From assembly GCA_022511025.1 (NCBI GenBank), contig JAFLSI010000003.1:1-51806 (forward strand): 51,806 bases of DNA, in the 5' to 3' direction. Made by a program: the position numbers and the translations under genes. Each line of letters begins with the position of its first letter. Position 1 is the first letter of the stretch. This document shows positions 33,453 to 42,932 of the stretch, in pieces. The DNA comes from Rikenella sp. Lineage in GTDB: Bacteria > Bacteroidota > Bacteroidia > Bacteroidales > Rikenellaceae. A model generated the notes under the pieces. That model saw only the letters and a program-made list of their open reading frames with translations. It was not told the DNA's origin and searched no databases.

Positions 33453-34641
33453 ACAGGTATTCGATCCGGATCTCTTTCAGGAATTTGCTTTCCAGCAGCC
33501 GGGCGATCTCCTTGACGACGTTTCGCCGCAACTCCAACTCCACCGGCAGGGCCGGGTCCTGGTGCTGCGGGTTGATCCGCGTCCCGATCACGAACTCGAT
33601 CCGGTCGTGTTCCAGCAGCATCCGGGCCAGATCGAAATCTGTCCCCTGCCCTCTCAGTTCCGCCGACGAGGTTTGCTCCAGCAGGCTTTTGACGCGGGCC
33701 AGCGTCAACACCCCCTCCGTAATCAACTCCACGCCCGGCATGGAGGAGGTCGGCGGCAGTCCGGAAATATCCCGTCGCAGGTTGACCTCGATCTCCCGCC
33801 GCAGTTCGCGGGCCACGATCGCAGCCGTCGTTCCCCCGCAGATCACGGTGGTTCCGTCCCATTCCCGGATGCGTTCGGCCAGCTGCCGGTCGTTGGTTTC
33901 CGTGAAAGGCGGACCGGAGCAGAGCAGCAGCCGGCGGGGCTGGCGAAAATAGACCGACAGGCAGCTCAGGTCGCTTTTCGGCACGAAGAGGTCGTTTTCG
34001 GTCGCCCGGTCGACCAGCTTTGCAGCCAACTCCCGTGCCGAGCTTTTCGGCGTGTGTGCGAGCGTTTCCGCCACGGTCCGGACCACCCCTTCCCTGCCCC
34101 ATCCCTCCGGCAGGCGCAGCGTTCCTGATCCCGACCGCAACATCCCTTTGTTCAGAAACAGCAACCGGTCTTCCGCCTGAGCCTCGAACCGGGTCAGACG
34201 CAGTTCGTTCCGACAGCCGTTGTGCGTCGGGATGGTCCGCAACGCCTGCTCCGTCGTCCGGTCGTCCGCCGGCTTCCCGTCGCGAAACAGCAGAAAGGGT
34301 GGCACTTCGTATTCTGCAATGCCGACCCGACCGTCGGCCCGAATCTCGGCCACGGCGAACGACGCACCGGTCCGGCTCTCCCGCCCGCCGAAGGTCTCCA
34401 ACACCGAACGGGCGGCCTGTTCGACCGGAACGCTGCGCAGACCGTAACTGACGATCATGGAGGCGATCACCGAGGCCGTTACCTGGGCCTGAATGCCGCT
34501 GTCCCGTCCGTGGACCACGGTCAGCAGCGTCCGTCCGTCGCCGGTGCGGCGGCTGACGCAGAGGTCGCCGCTGGCGAACGACCCGCTTTCGGTGCGGCCG
34601 GCCGACTCCGCTTCGATGAAGTATTTATTCGGATCGGTCAT
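33451..34641 (-). CDS. SpoIIE/PP2C-type protein with degenerate metal site, HydS partner
   Basis: 396 residues. The fold is SpoIIE-like: 'FAVAEIRADGRVGIAEYEVPPFLLFRDGK', 'ELAAKLVDRA' and 'LSVYFRQPRRLLLCSGPP' align with HydS-linked phosphatases of anaerobes, and a C-terminal region with 'VICGGTTAAIVAREL' follows. Two metal-binding aspartates appear lost: the canonical DGxGSG loop reads 'HGRDSG' (His44), and the SDG loop reads 'NKG' (Lys165); the late 'DD' pair is 'SD' (223-224). It is likely a pseudophosphatase or scaffold. It overlaps HydS by 17 bases. Confidence 0.85.
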   Translation of the reverse strand: MTDPNKYFIEAESAGRTESGSFASGDLCVSRRTGDGRTLLTVVHGRDSGIQAQVTASVIASMIVSYGLRSVPVEQAARSVLETFGGRESRTGASFAVAEIRADGRVGIAEYEVPPFLLFRDGKPADDRTTEQALRTIPTHNGCRNELRLTRFEAQAEDRLLFLNKGMLRSGSGTLRLPEGWGREGVVRTVAETLAHTPKSSARELAAKLVDRATENDLFVPKSDLSCLSVYFRQPRRLLLCSGPPFTETNDRQLAERIREWDGTTVICGGTTAAIVARELRREIEVNLRRDISGLPPTSSMPGVELITEGVLTLARVKSLLEQTSSAELRGQGTDFDLARMLLEHDRIEFVIGTRINPQHQDPALPVELELRRNVVKEIARLLESKFLKEIRIEYL

Positions 34642-36310
34642 CGTCGGCGGCGGTTACGATGGAGTTCAGTATCGCTTCGGTGCGCGAAGCGTTTTCGCCC
34701 AAGAGCCAGGCGATCTGCTGCACGGTTTCCAAGTTTTCGCGAATCACCTGTCGGGTGCGGCGAACCATTTCGTCGTTCTCGCCGCTGCCGATCCGCAGGG
34801 TGCCGATCAACACCCCGACCGACCGGTGCGTTTCGACCGGAAAGGCCGAAAGGTGCAGCAGTTTTCCTTTCAACCGCAGATCCTGTTCGATGGTCTCGCA
34901 GTCGGAGTTCAGCGCCTGACGCAGCAGGTCGCCGAGCGGAGCCAGCGTCTCCACGGCGACTCCCGACAAACCGCGGTGCGAGTCGAAGAGCTGTTCGGCC
35001 TGCGGCCCCAAAAGGCGGGCAGCCTGCCGGTTGGCCTCCACGATCCGGAGTTCCGCATCCACGAACAGCACGCCGGAGGCAAGGTGTTCCAGCAGAACGG
35101 AGGATTTTTTCTGGGCCAGTGCGCGCGTGTAGCTCAGACACATCTCCGGCTCGGCGCGTCCGATGCACAAGGCCCGGGCGAATTCGCGACAAGTTTCGTA
35201 GCCGCAGCCGCTGCAATTCGGCATGTCCCGTTCGGCGGACTTCCCGATCGAGGCCAAGGCAGCCTCGATTTGCGATGCGGCAACGCGAAACCGTTCGGCC
35301 GGCTGGGCCGGATAAGCGGCCACGGTGGCGATGAAAGGGAGTTTGTAAACCGGATTGGCCGGCGTGCGTTCGCGATAAAACCGGTCGCAGGCCCCTATTT
35401 TATCGACGATCGAATGCCGCTCTTTTCCCTGCTGCGAATCTGCCGCCCCGGCGCAACCCCCCGTACAACCGAGCAGTTCGAGCAGCCGGGCTTCCCTCGC
35501 CTCTCCCGACCGCTCCGCCTCTTCTCCGGCCAGCAACTCCCGCACGGCTGCCATACCGGAACAGGTGAGGGGGGCGGCAATCCGGGGCGGTGTGTAGTCG
35601 GCTTCACCCGGCTCGAAACGGTAACTGTCGTTTCCGGGTATCAGATCGAATTCCACCCCCTCTTCGCGCATCCACCGCCGCAGTTCGCCGAAGGTAATCA
35701 CGGCGTCCAGTTCGCTGATTTCATCGGGATTGGATTTGGCGGCGACGCAGGGGGTGATGTACACCACTTTGCTGCCCTGTCCGTGCCACCGCCGGATCAT
35801 GCGGGCATGCAGCACGGCGGGATGGGCCACGGGCAAAAGCCGTTCGGCCTGCTCCGGATAGTGGTGCCGGATGAGCCGCACGACCACCGGACAGACGGTG
35901 GAGATCGCTCGCCTCGGATGGCGCTGCAACTGTTCTTCGGCGGCTTTATCATAAGCGATGCGGCCGAGCAGGGTCTCCCCGACGCTTTTGAAACCGAGCA
36001 GGATCAAGGCTTCGATCATCCGCTGCGGAGCGATTCCGGCAAATTCGCCGACCCAGGCCGGGTCGAGCGAGGCGAAAACGGTGTCGGAGTTTTTGAGCAG
36101 CCGGCGGACGCTCTCCACGTCGTCGCGCAGGGAGATCATGCCGTGTGGACAGGCTTTTCGGCAGGCGCCGCACCGGGTACACTCCTCTTGGGCGATAGCG
36201 GCCCGCTGGTTGCGAATGACGATGGCTCCGCAGCTGCATGCCCGGACGCAACGGTAGCATCCGGCACAACGGTGCGGTGCGATATGGATCGCATAGTGGC
36301 TCTGTTCCAT
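34625..36310 (-). CDS. Sensory [FeFe] hydrogenase-like protein with PAS domain (HydS, group C)
   Basis: 561 residues from ATG 36310 (the ORF track's 36319 is TTG). Order: 2x[4Fe-4S] ferredoxin (C15-C25; C44-C54), H-cluster domain, a CxxC...C Fe-S domain (C366, C369, C374, C391) and a C-terminal PAS domain (about 400-510). H-cluster motifs are 'STVCPVVV' (C140), 'ITPCVAAK' (C188) and 'GCTGGC' (C282, C286): all four cluster cysteines are kept but the preceding proton-transfer cysteine is Val139. This suits low-turnover group C sensors. It is coupled to the SpoIIE-like gene and probably detects H2 or ferredoxin redox state. Confidence 0.9.
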   Translation of the reverse strand: MEQSHYAIHIAPHRCAGCYRCVRACSCGAIVIRNQRAAIAQEECTRCGACRKACPHGMISLRDDVESVRRLLKNSDTVFASLDPAWVGEFAGIAPQRMIEALILLGFKSVGETLLGRIAYDKAAEEQLQRHPRRAISTVCPVVVRLIRHHYPEQAERLLPVAHPAVLHARMIRRWHGQGSKVVYITPCVAAKSNPDEISELDAVITFGELRRWMREEGVEFDLIPGNDSYRFEPGEADYTPPRIAAPLTCSGMAAVRELLAGEEAERSGEAREARLLELLGCTGGCAGAADSQQGKERHSIVDKIGACDRFYRERTPANPVYKLPFIATVAAYPAQPAERFRVAASQIEAALASIGKSAERDMPNCSGCGYETCREFARALCIGRAEPEMCLSYTRALAQKKSSVLLEHLASGVLFVDAELRIVEANRQAARLLGPQAEQLFDSHRGLSGVAVETLAPLGDLLRQALNSDCETIEQDLRLKGKLLHLSAFPVETHRSVGVLIGTLRIGSGENDEMVRRTRQVIRENLETVQQIAWLLGENASRTEAILNSIVTAADDDRSE

Positions 36311-36460
36311 GCGGACCAAGTTACGGTTTTTCCGTCGATTCCTGAAATTTTACATCCTTGATTGGGACCGGGGCGGTCGATAAAAGAGAGGGTGCGCTTA
36401 CATGCAAAGGCCTCCTGAAAAACGCCGGCAGAAAACAGAAACAAAGTGTTGAATGGAAAA

Positions 36461-36479
36461 ATCGACCGAATCGGTTGAT
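36461..36479. promoter_or_regulatory. Near-perfect 19-bp dyad upstream of HydS
   Basis: ATCGACCGA-a-TCGGTTGAT is symmetric but for one pair. It lies in the 179-base gap between the ferredoxin and HydS genes, so it may be an operator or a short hairpin. The rest of the gap shows no clear promoter box. Confidence 0.4.
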
Positions 36480-36489
36480 ACGTAAAGAC

Positions 36490-36786
36490 TTAAAACTCGA
36501 CATTCCGCAGAGAGCCATCCTCCTCTCCGATCAACTTGGGAGAGTGTTCCCATCCGGCTATCCCTTTGGCCGGATCGTTCCAGAAGAAGGTCAGCGCGCG
36601 TGTCGGACAGGCTTCTACCACCTCGAGAATCTCCTCTGTTCCGGCCCTGCTCAGGTCGATCCACGGTCTCCGCCCCGGGTCGAAGACCCGCCGCAGCAAG
36701 GTGAAACACCGTCCCGCATGCACACACTCGCCCGGCTGCCACACCACCGTGATCGTTTCGTTGCTGTATTTCCGGTTGTCAGTCAT
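36490..36786 (-). CDS. Divergent 4Fe-4S mono-cluster protein (Fer4_19-like)
   Basis: 98 residues from ATG 36786, which overlaps the upstream stop by eight bases; the ORF track shows a longer frame. 'CVHAGRC' (C21, C27), 'VFDPGRRPWIDL' and 'VEACPTRAL' (C60) are the Fer4_19 pattern ('C-H-A-G-x-C ... CP'). These small proteins bind one iron-sulfur cluster and probably carry electrons or sense redox state. The family is also found beside stress genes in other bacteria. Position suggests a link to the HydS cluster, 179 bases downstream. Confidence 0.88.
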   Translation of the reverse strand: MTDNRKYSNETITVVWQPGECVHAGRCFTLLRRVFDPGRRPWIDLSRAGTEEILEVVEACPTRALTFFWNDPAKGIAGWEHSPKLIGEEDGSLRNVEF

Positions 36787-37099
36787 CCTCCTCGTCGTCC
36801 GGCGTGTCGTCAATCTGGTCGGCCCCCGAGATTTCGCCCTCCTCATCGTCGTAATAGTCCTTCTCGATATCCTCCTCCGGTTTGGCATCGATCTTCACGT
36901 CGACCTTGACCAAATAGCTGATCTCCTCCGTCTCGAACGGCACTGCGTAGAAGAAGTCTCCGCCCGGCTTGTCGACCCGGATCAGCGCCTCGCCGTAGCC
37001 GTACGGATAAGTCGCCCTGAAGGCTTCGGCCAACTCCGGACTCAGGTTCGCGTGGCTGACGATCACACGCTTCTTTGGATGGGCCGTTTTGTTTACCAT
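36779..37099 (-). CDS. Conserved acidic Bacteroidetes protein, unknown function
   Basis: 106 residues. A conserved core ('VIVSHANLSPELAEAFRATYPYGYGEALIRVDKPGGDFFYAVPFETEEISYLVKVDVKID') is followed by a strongly acidic tail (residues 74-106, mostly Asp and Glu). No signal peptide or membrane span. Similar small proteins are widespread in Bacteroidetes and have no established role. Its stop overlaps the ferredoxin-like start, so the two are likely translated together. It diverges from ligA. Confidence 0.75.
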   Translation of the reverse strand: MVNKTAHPKKRVIVSHANLSPELAEAFRATYPYGYGEALIRVDKPGGDFFYAVPFETEEISYLVKVDVKIDAKPEEDIEKDYYDDEEGEISGADQIDDTPDDEEDD

Positions 37100-37165
37100 A
37101 GATTTGTGCTTCGCTAAGTTTGAATCTGTCGTCGAAAATTACTGCAAGTATAATCCAAAAATTAA

Positions 37166-39316
<2,151 letters not shown>

Positions 39317-39330
39317 TGGAAAATCGTCAG

Positions 39331-39348
39331 CCCGGAGCGCTATCCGGG
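39331..39348 (+). terminator. Short GC hairpin after ligA
   Basis: CCCGGA-gcgcta-TCCGGG, 15 bases after the ligA stop. No T-run follows, so it is a weak candidate. The 209-base spacer to dapA otherwise holds a promoter box and a long leader without known riboswitch features. Confidence 0.4.
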
Positions 39349-39359
39349 CGGAATAACCT

Positions 39360-39367
39360 TAACTTTG
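39360..39367 (+). promoter_or_regulatory. -7 box for dapA
   Basis: TAACTTTG, perfect TAnnTTTG, 158 bases before the dapA ATG, implying a leader of about 150 bases. Confidence 0.5.
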
Positions 39368-39525
39368 CTGCACCGGTGCCGCGTTGGAGGTAAGGGAAGT
39401 ACAGCTTGACAAGGGGGGAACCGCCATTTTCGAGAACCGCTCGGTGGAAAGCGGCCTGAAACAAAACGCACCAGTTACGAAGAGACATAACAAAAACGTT
39501 ATTCATAACCAAGTCAATACACACT

Positions 39526-40413
39526 ATGTCGATCAATCTCAGGGGCGTAGGCGTCGCTTTGGTAACGCCTTTCACGGCGGGCGGGGAGGTGGACTACCCG
39601 GCCTTGACCTCGCTGATCCACCACATTACGACCGGAGGGGTCGATTACATGGTCGTGCTGGGAACCACGGGCGAACCGGCGACGCTGACGGCCGAGGAGA
39701 AGTACAACGTCGTGCGGCATTGCGTGGCCCACAACCCGGGCGGTCTGCCGATCGTAGTGGGGATCGGAGGGAACAACACGGCGGAGGTGATCCGGACCAT
39801 GCAGACGTTCGACCTGAGCGGGGTGAGCGCCATCCTGTCCGTTACCCCTTATTACAACAAGCCGAGTCAGGCGGGGCTGAAAGCCCATTTCCGGGCGGTG
39901 TTGGAGGCGGCGCCGCTGCCGGTGATCCTCTACAATGTGCCGGGTCGGACGGGGGTCAACATGACGGCGGAGACGACGCTCGAACTGGCGCACGCATTTC
40001 CGGGCCGGGCGGTGGCGGTGAAAGAGGCGTCGGGGAATTTGTCGCAGGCGGCTTATATCCTGCGGGATCGGCCGGAGGGATTTTTCCTCCTCTCGGGCGA
40101 GGATAACTTGGCCTTGGCAACGGTGGCGATGGGGGGCGACGGGGTGATTTCGGTCTCGGCCAATGTCTTTCCGGACACCTTCTGCTGCATGATCCACGCG
40201 GCATTGGCGGGGAACATGCAAGATGCGGCGACGCTGAACTTGCAGCTGCACGAAGTTACCGACCTGCTCTTTGCAGAGGGGAATCCGGTGGGGGCCAAGG
40301 CGGCGCTGGCGATCAAACTGATCATCGACAACCAGTTGCGGCTGCCGTTGGTGCCGGCCAGCGAAGAATTGAAAAACAAAATCCGGGCCCAGATCGACCG
40401 GTACGGATTCTGA
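39526..40413 (+). CDS. dapA: 4-hydroxy-tetrahydrodipicolinate synthase
   Basis: 295 residues, standard length. 'GVALVTPFTAGGEVDYPAL', 'GTTGEPATLTAEEK', 'VTPYYNKPSQAGL' (catalytic Tyr), 'YNVPGRTGVN' and 'AVKEASGNL' (Schiff-base lysine) are all present. It condenses pyruvate with aspartate semialdehyde in lysine and diaminopimelate synthesis. The 150-base leader suggests control at RNA level, though no lysine riboswitch was recognised. Members of this family also include sialic acid lyases, but the motifs fit DapA best. Confidence 0.95.
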   Translation: MSINLRGVGVALVTPFTAGGEVDYPALTSLIHHITTGGVDYMVVLGTTGEPATLTAEEKYNVVRHCVAHNPGGLPIVVGIGGNNTAEVIRTMQTFDLSGVSAILSVTPYYNKPSQAGLKAHFRAVLEAAPLPVILYNVPGRTGVNMTAETTLELAHAFPGRAVAVKEASGNLSQAAYILRDRPEGFFLLSGEDNLALATVAMGGDGVISVSANVFPDTFCCMIHAALAGNMQDAATLNLQLHEVTDLLFAEGNPVGAKAALAIKLIIDNQLRLPLVPASEELKNKIRAQIDRYGF

Positions 40414-40440
40414 CCGGTTCGCTATTTTTTTACTCTTGCG

Positions 40441-40467
40441 GCCGGCAGTGGCCGGAGTCCGGTTTTT
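40441..40467 (+). terminator. Terminator-like sequence after dapA
   Basis: GCCGGcagtggCCGGagtCCGG followed by T6. Either CCGGC-agtg-GCCGG or CCGG-agt-CCGG can pair before the T-run, 28 bases after the stop. Confidence 0.45.
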
Positions 40468-40470
40468 TGT

Positions 40471-40478
40471 TATATTTG
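40471..40478 (+). promoter_or_regulatory. -7 box for DUF4919 gene
   Basis: TATATTTG, perfect TAnnTTTG, 64 bases before ATG 40543. Confidence 0.5.
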
Positions 40479-40542
40479 CCCTGCACGGCCGAGGTTTTCA
40501 CTCTCACTTTCGGCCGGCAGGGTTTTTTATTTCGACAATGGC

Positions 40543-41331
40543 ATGACTATGCGGAAAATCATGGTGCTGGTCTCGATGGTCTGGACGGGGGCGGGGCATG
40601 CGCAAACGGCCGACTCGCCGGCATTCCGGCCGCCCGATTACCAACAGATCGCCACAGAAACGGCGGATGCAACGTCGCCCTATTACTATCCCGAACTCAT
40701 GAGACGGTACGAACGGGGCGACACCACCCTCACCCTCGAAGATTTCCGCCACCTCTACTACGGCTATCCGGCCCAGCCGGGGTATAAACCGCTCCTCGCT
40801 TCGCCGTATGCAGACAGCTTGGAGCAGGCGTTCGGCAAGAGAAGCCGTTTGGAGGCCGGCGATTACCGGCGGGTGGCGCAGTTCGCCCGCGAGATTCTTC
40901 GGGAAGAGCCGTTCAGCATGCGGGATTTGAACGTTTTGGCTTTTGCCTGCCAGATGCTCGACGAACCGGAAAAAGCAGCGGTGCAGATGGCCAAGATACG
41001 GGGTATCTTGGAGGCGATCCGTTCGACCGGGACGGGGCTGCGGGAGGAGTCGCCGTGGTACGTCATCTACCTGCGCGATGCGGAGGATGTACTGAATCTG
41101 TTGGGGGCGAGGTTCACCAAATTCATCGTGGTGAGCCGGAGCGTGGAGTATGCGCCGGTCTACAACATGCCGGAGGGGATGGGAAAACGCTTCAAGGGCT
41201 ACTATTTCGACTACAGCGAAGTCTATCGGCGGCGGCCCGACTACTTGGACAACCTGCCGAAACCCAAACGCCGGCTCGAAGTCAATCCTCTCTACAATCC
41301 GCACTCGAAACAGAGTGTGCTGCCCAAATAA
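40543..41331 (+). CDS. Exported DUF4919 family protein
   Basis: 262 residues with a signal peptide (MRKIMVLVSMVWTGAGHAQ). 'LTLEDFRHLYYGYPAQPGYKPL', 'FAREILREEPFSMRDLNVLAF' and 'GKRFKGYYFDYSEVY' are characteristic of DUF4919, a family of exported Bacteroidetes proteins with helical TPR-like content. No function is known. ATG 40543 or 40549 could be the start. It precedes lpd by 31 bases, but a functional link is not evident. Confidence 0.8.
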   Translation: MTMRKIMVLVSMVWTGAGHAQTADSPAFRPPDYQQIATETADATSPYYYPELMRRYERGDTTLTLEDFRHLYYGYPAQPGYKPLLASPYADSLEQAFGKRSRLEAGDYRRVAQFAREILREEPFSMRDLNVLAFACQMLDEPEKAAVQMAKIRGILEAIRSTGTGLREESPWYVIYLRDAEDVLNLLGARFTKFIVVSRSVEYAPVYNMPEGMGKRFKGYYFDYSEVYRRRPDYLDNLPKPKRRLEVNPLYNPHSKQSVLPK

Positions 41332-41362
41332 ACTTTACGGAAACAAACAGAGAGAAAAAGCT

Positions 41363-42760
41363 ATGTCATACGATGTGATTGTAATCGGCAGCGGGCCGGG
41401 CGGGTATGCGGCGGCGATCCGCTGCGCGCAATTGGGATTGCGCACAGCGGTGGTCGAACGGGCGGAACTCGGCGGAACCTGCCTCAACTGGGGTTGCATC
41501 CCGACCAAAGCGCTGCTCAAGAGCGCTGAAGTCTACCGGTATGCTTCGCACGCGGCGGAGTATGGAGTGGATGTGGCGCCGGAGACGGTACGGGCCGATT
41601 TGCCGGCCATGGTCGCCCGCAGCCGGGCCGTGGCGGAGCAGATGAGCCGGGGGATCGACTTTTTGCTCAAAAAGAACGGCGTGGAAATTCTCGTCGGGAG
41701 GGGATCGCTGACCGAGGTGCCGCACACGGTGGAGGTAACGGCAGAGGACGGGGCGGCTGTCCGGTACGAAGCCCAGCACATCATTCTGGCCACGGGAGCG
41801 AGGCCGCGGGAGCTGCCCTCCATTCCGGTGGACGGGAAGCGGGTGATCACCTCGCGTCAGGCTCTGACACTGACCGAGCTGCCGCAGTCGATGGCGGTAA
41901 TCGGTTCGGGGGCGATCGGAGCGGAGTTCGCCACCTTTTTCAGCACTTTGGGGACGCGGGTAACGATCGTAGAGTATGCGCCGAATCTGGCGCCGTTGGA
42001 GGACGAGGAGATTTCAAAACTCTTGGAGCGTTCGTTCCGCAAGGCGAAGATCGCGGTAATGACGGCCACGGAGGTGAAAGGGGTCAAGGCGACCGAAACG
42101 GGATGCGAAGTCTTCGTCGCGGGCAAAAAGGGCGAACAGGTTTTGGAGGCCGAGGTGGTGCTGTCGGCGGTGGGGATCGCTGCCAACATCGAGCAGATCG
42201 GTTTGGAACAGGCCGGAGTGCGGGTCGACCGGGGCAAGGTGCCGGTCGATGAGCATTACCGGACATCGGCGGAGGGGGTCTATGCCATCGGCGATTTGAT
42301 TCCGACCCCGGCGCTGGCCCATGTCGCAACGGCCGAAGCGATCCACTGTGCCGAATTCATTGCCGGGCGCCGGCCGGAGCCGGTGGATTACGGAGTGATT
42401 CCCTCCTGCATCTACACAACGCCGGAGGTGGCTTCGGTAGGGTTGACCGAGGCGCAGGCGGCTGCACAGGGACATGCACTTCGGATCGGCCGGTTTCCTT
42501 ACACGGCCTCGGGCAAGGCGACGGCGGCGGGGAACCGGGACGGGATGGTCAAGCTGGTTTTCGATGCGGAGACCGATAAACTGTTAGGGGCGCATCTGTT
42601 CGGGCTGAACGTTACGGAGATGGTGGCGGAACCGACCTTGGGGATGATGCTCGGTGCAAGTGCGGAGGATCTGGTCCGGACGATCCATGCCCACCCGACG
42701 ATGTCGGAGGGGTTGATGGAGGCGGCTGCGGCGGCGCAGGGCGAGGCGATACATTTGTAA
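41363..42760 (+). CDS. lpdA: Dihydrolipoyl dehydrogenase
   Basis: 465 residues from ATG 41363; the ORF track extends into the previous gene. FAD site 'VIVIGSGPGGYAAA', redox disulfide C40/C45 in 'GGTCLNWGCIPTKALL', NAD site 'AVIGSGAIGAEFATFF' and catalytic His in 'IHAHPTMSEGL' are intact. It reoxidises lipoamide of 2-oxoacid dehydrogenases or the glycine cleavage system. No E1/E2 or gcv gene is adjacent. Since 2-oxoacids here are handled by ferredoxin oxidoreductase, glycine cleavage is the likely use. Confidence 0.94.
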   Translation: MSYDVIVIGSGPGGYAAAIRCAQLGLRTAVVERAELGGTCLNWGCIPTKALLKSAEVYRYASHAAEYGVDVAPETVRADLPAMVARSRAVAEQMSRGIDFLLKKNGVEILVGRGSLTEVPHTVEVTAEDGAAVRYEAQHIILATGARPRELPSIPVDGKRVITSRQALTLTELPQSMAVIGSGAIGAEFATFFSTLGTRVTIVEYAPNLAPLEDEEISKLLERSFRKAKIAVMTATEVKGVKATETGCEVFVAGKKGEQVLEAEVVLSAVGIAANIEQIGLEQAGVRVDRGKVPVDEHYRTSAEGVYAIGDLIPTPALAHVATAEAIHCAEFIAGRRPEPVDYGVIPSCIYTTPEVASVGLTEAQAAAQGHALRIGRFPYTASGKATAAGNRDGMVKLVFDAETDKLLGAHLFGLNVTEMVAEPTLGMMLGASAEDLVRTIHAHPTMSEGLMEAAAAAQGEAIHL

Positions 42761-42811
42761 TCATTTGTAATAAAAGATTCAGGGCGGCAGTATAAAGCGA
42801 CACAAAAAGTT

Positions 42812-42896
42812 CGGCCTCGCGCCCACCCCCTGAAGCCGCTGCGAGCGGCTTGGGCGCGGAGGCCGGCGATTCCAAAGGAATCGCGGTTGGAATCGC
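42812..42896. repeat. Highly structured spacer: nested hairpins with alternative arm
   Basis: CGGCCTCGCGCCC (42812-42824) pairs with GGGCGCGGAGGCCG (42852-42865, one bulged G) and encloses AAGCCGCT-gcg-AGCGGCTT. It is followed by GCGATTCC-aaa-GGAATCGC (42866-42884) and a second copy of GGAATCGC (42889-42896), which could pair with the same left arm. The 172-base gap before the flavodiiron gene is mostly this structure. It may be a structured RNA, a leader switch or a dispersed palindromic repeat. Confidence 0.65.
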
Positions 42897-42932
42897 TCGG
42901 GAAACCCATTCAATCTTGACAAAACGATAACC

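Noticed and set aside
32240-34102. 620-residue minus ORF across hydrogenase, [2Fe-2S] and SpoIIE-like genes
   Set aside because: It is another frame of the same strand spanning three real genes and an intergenic promoter; composition is Gly/Arg-rich shadow.
34493-36361. 622-residue plus ORF opposite HydS
   Set aside because: Antisense shadow of a supported gene; no recognisable domain.
39368-39525. Lysine riboswitch before dapA
   Set aside because: The leader is shorter than the lysine aptamer and its conserved segments were not seen.
42761-42780. Direct repeat ATTTGTAATC/ATTTGTAATA at the end of lpd
   Set aside because: Only two imperfect copies of 10 bases with no further structure; probably chance.
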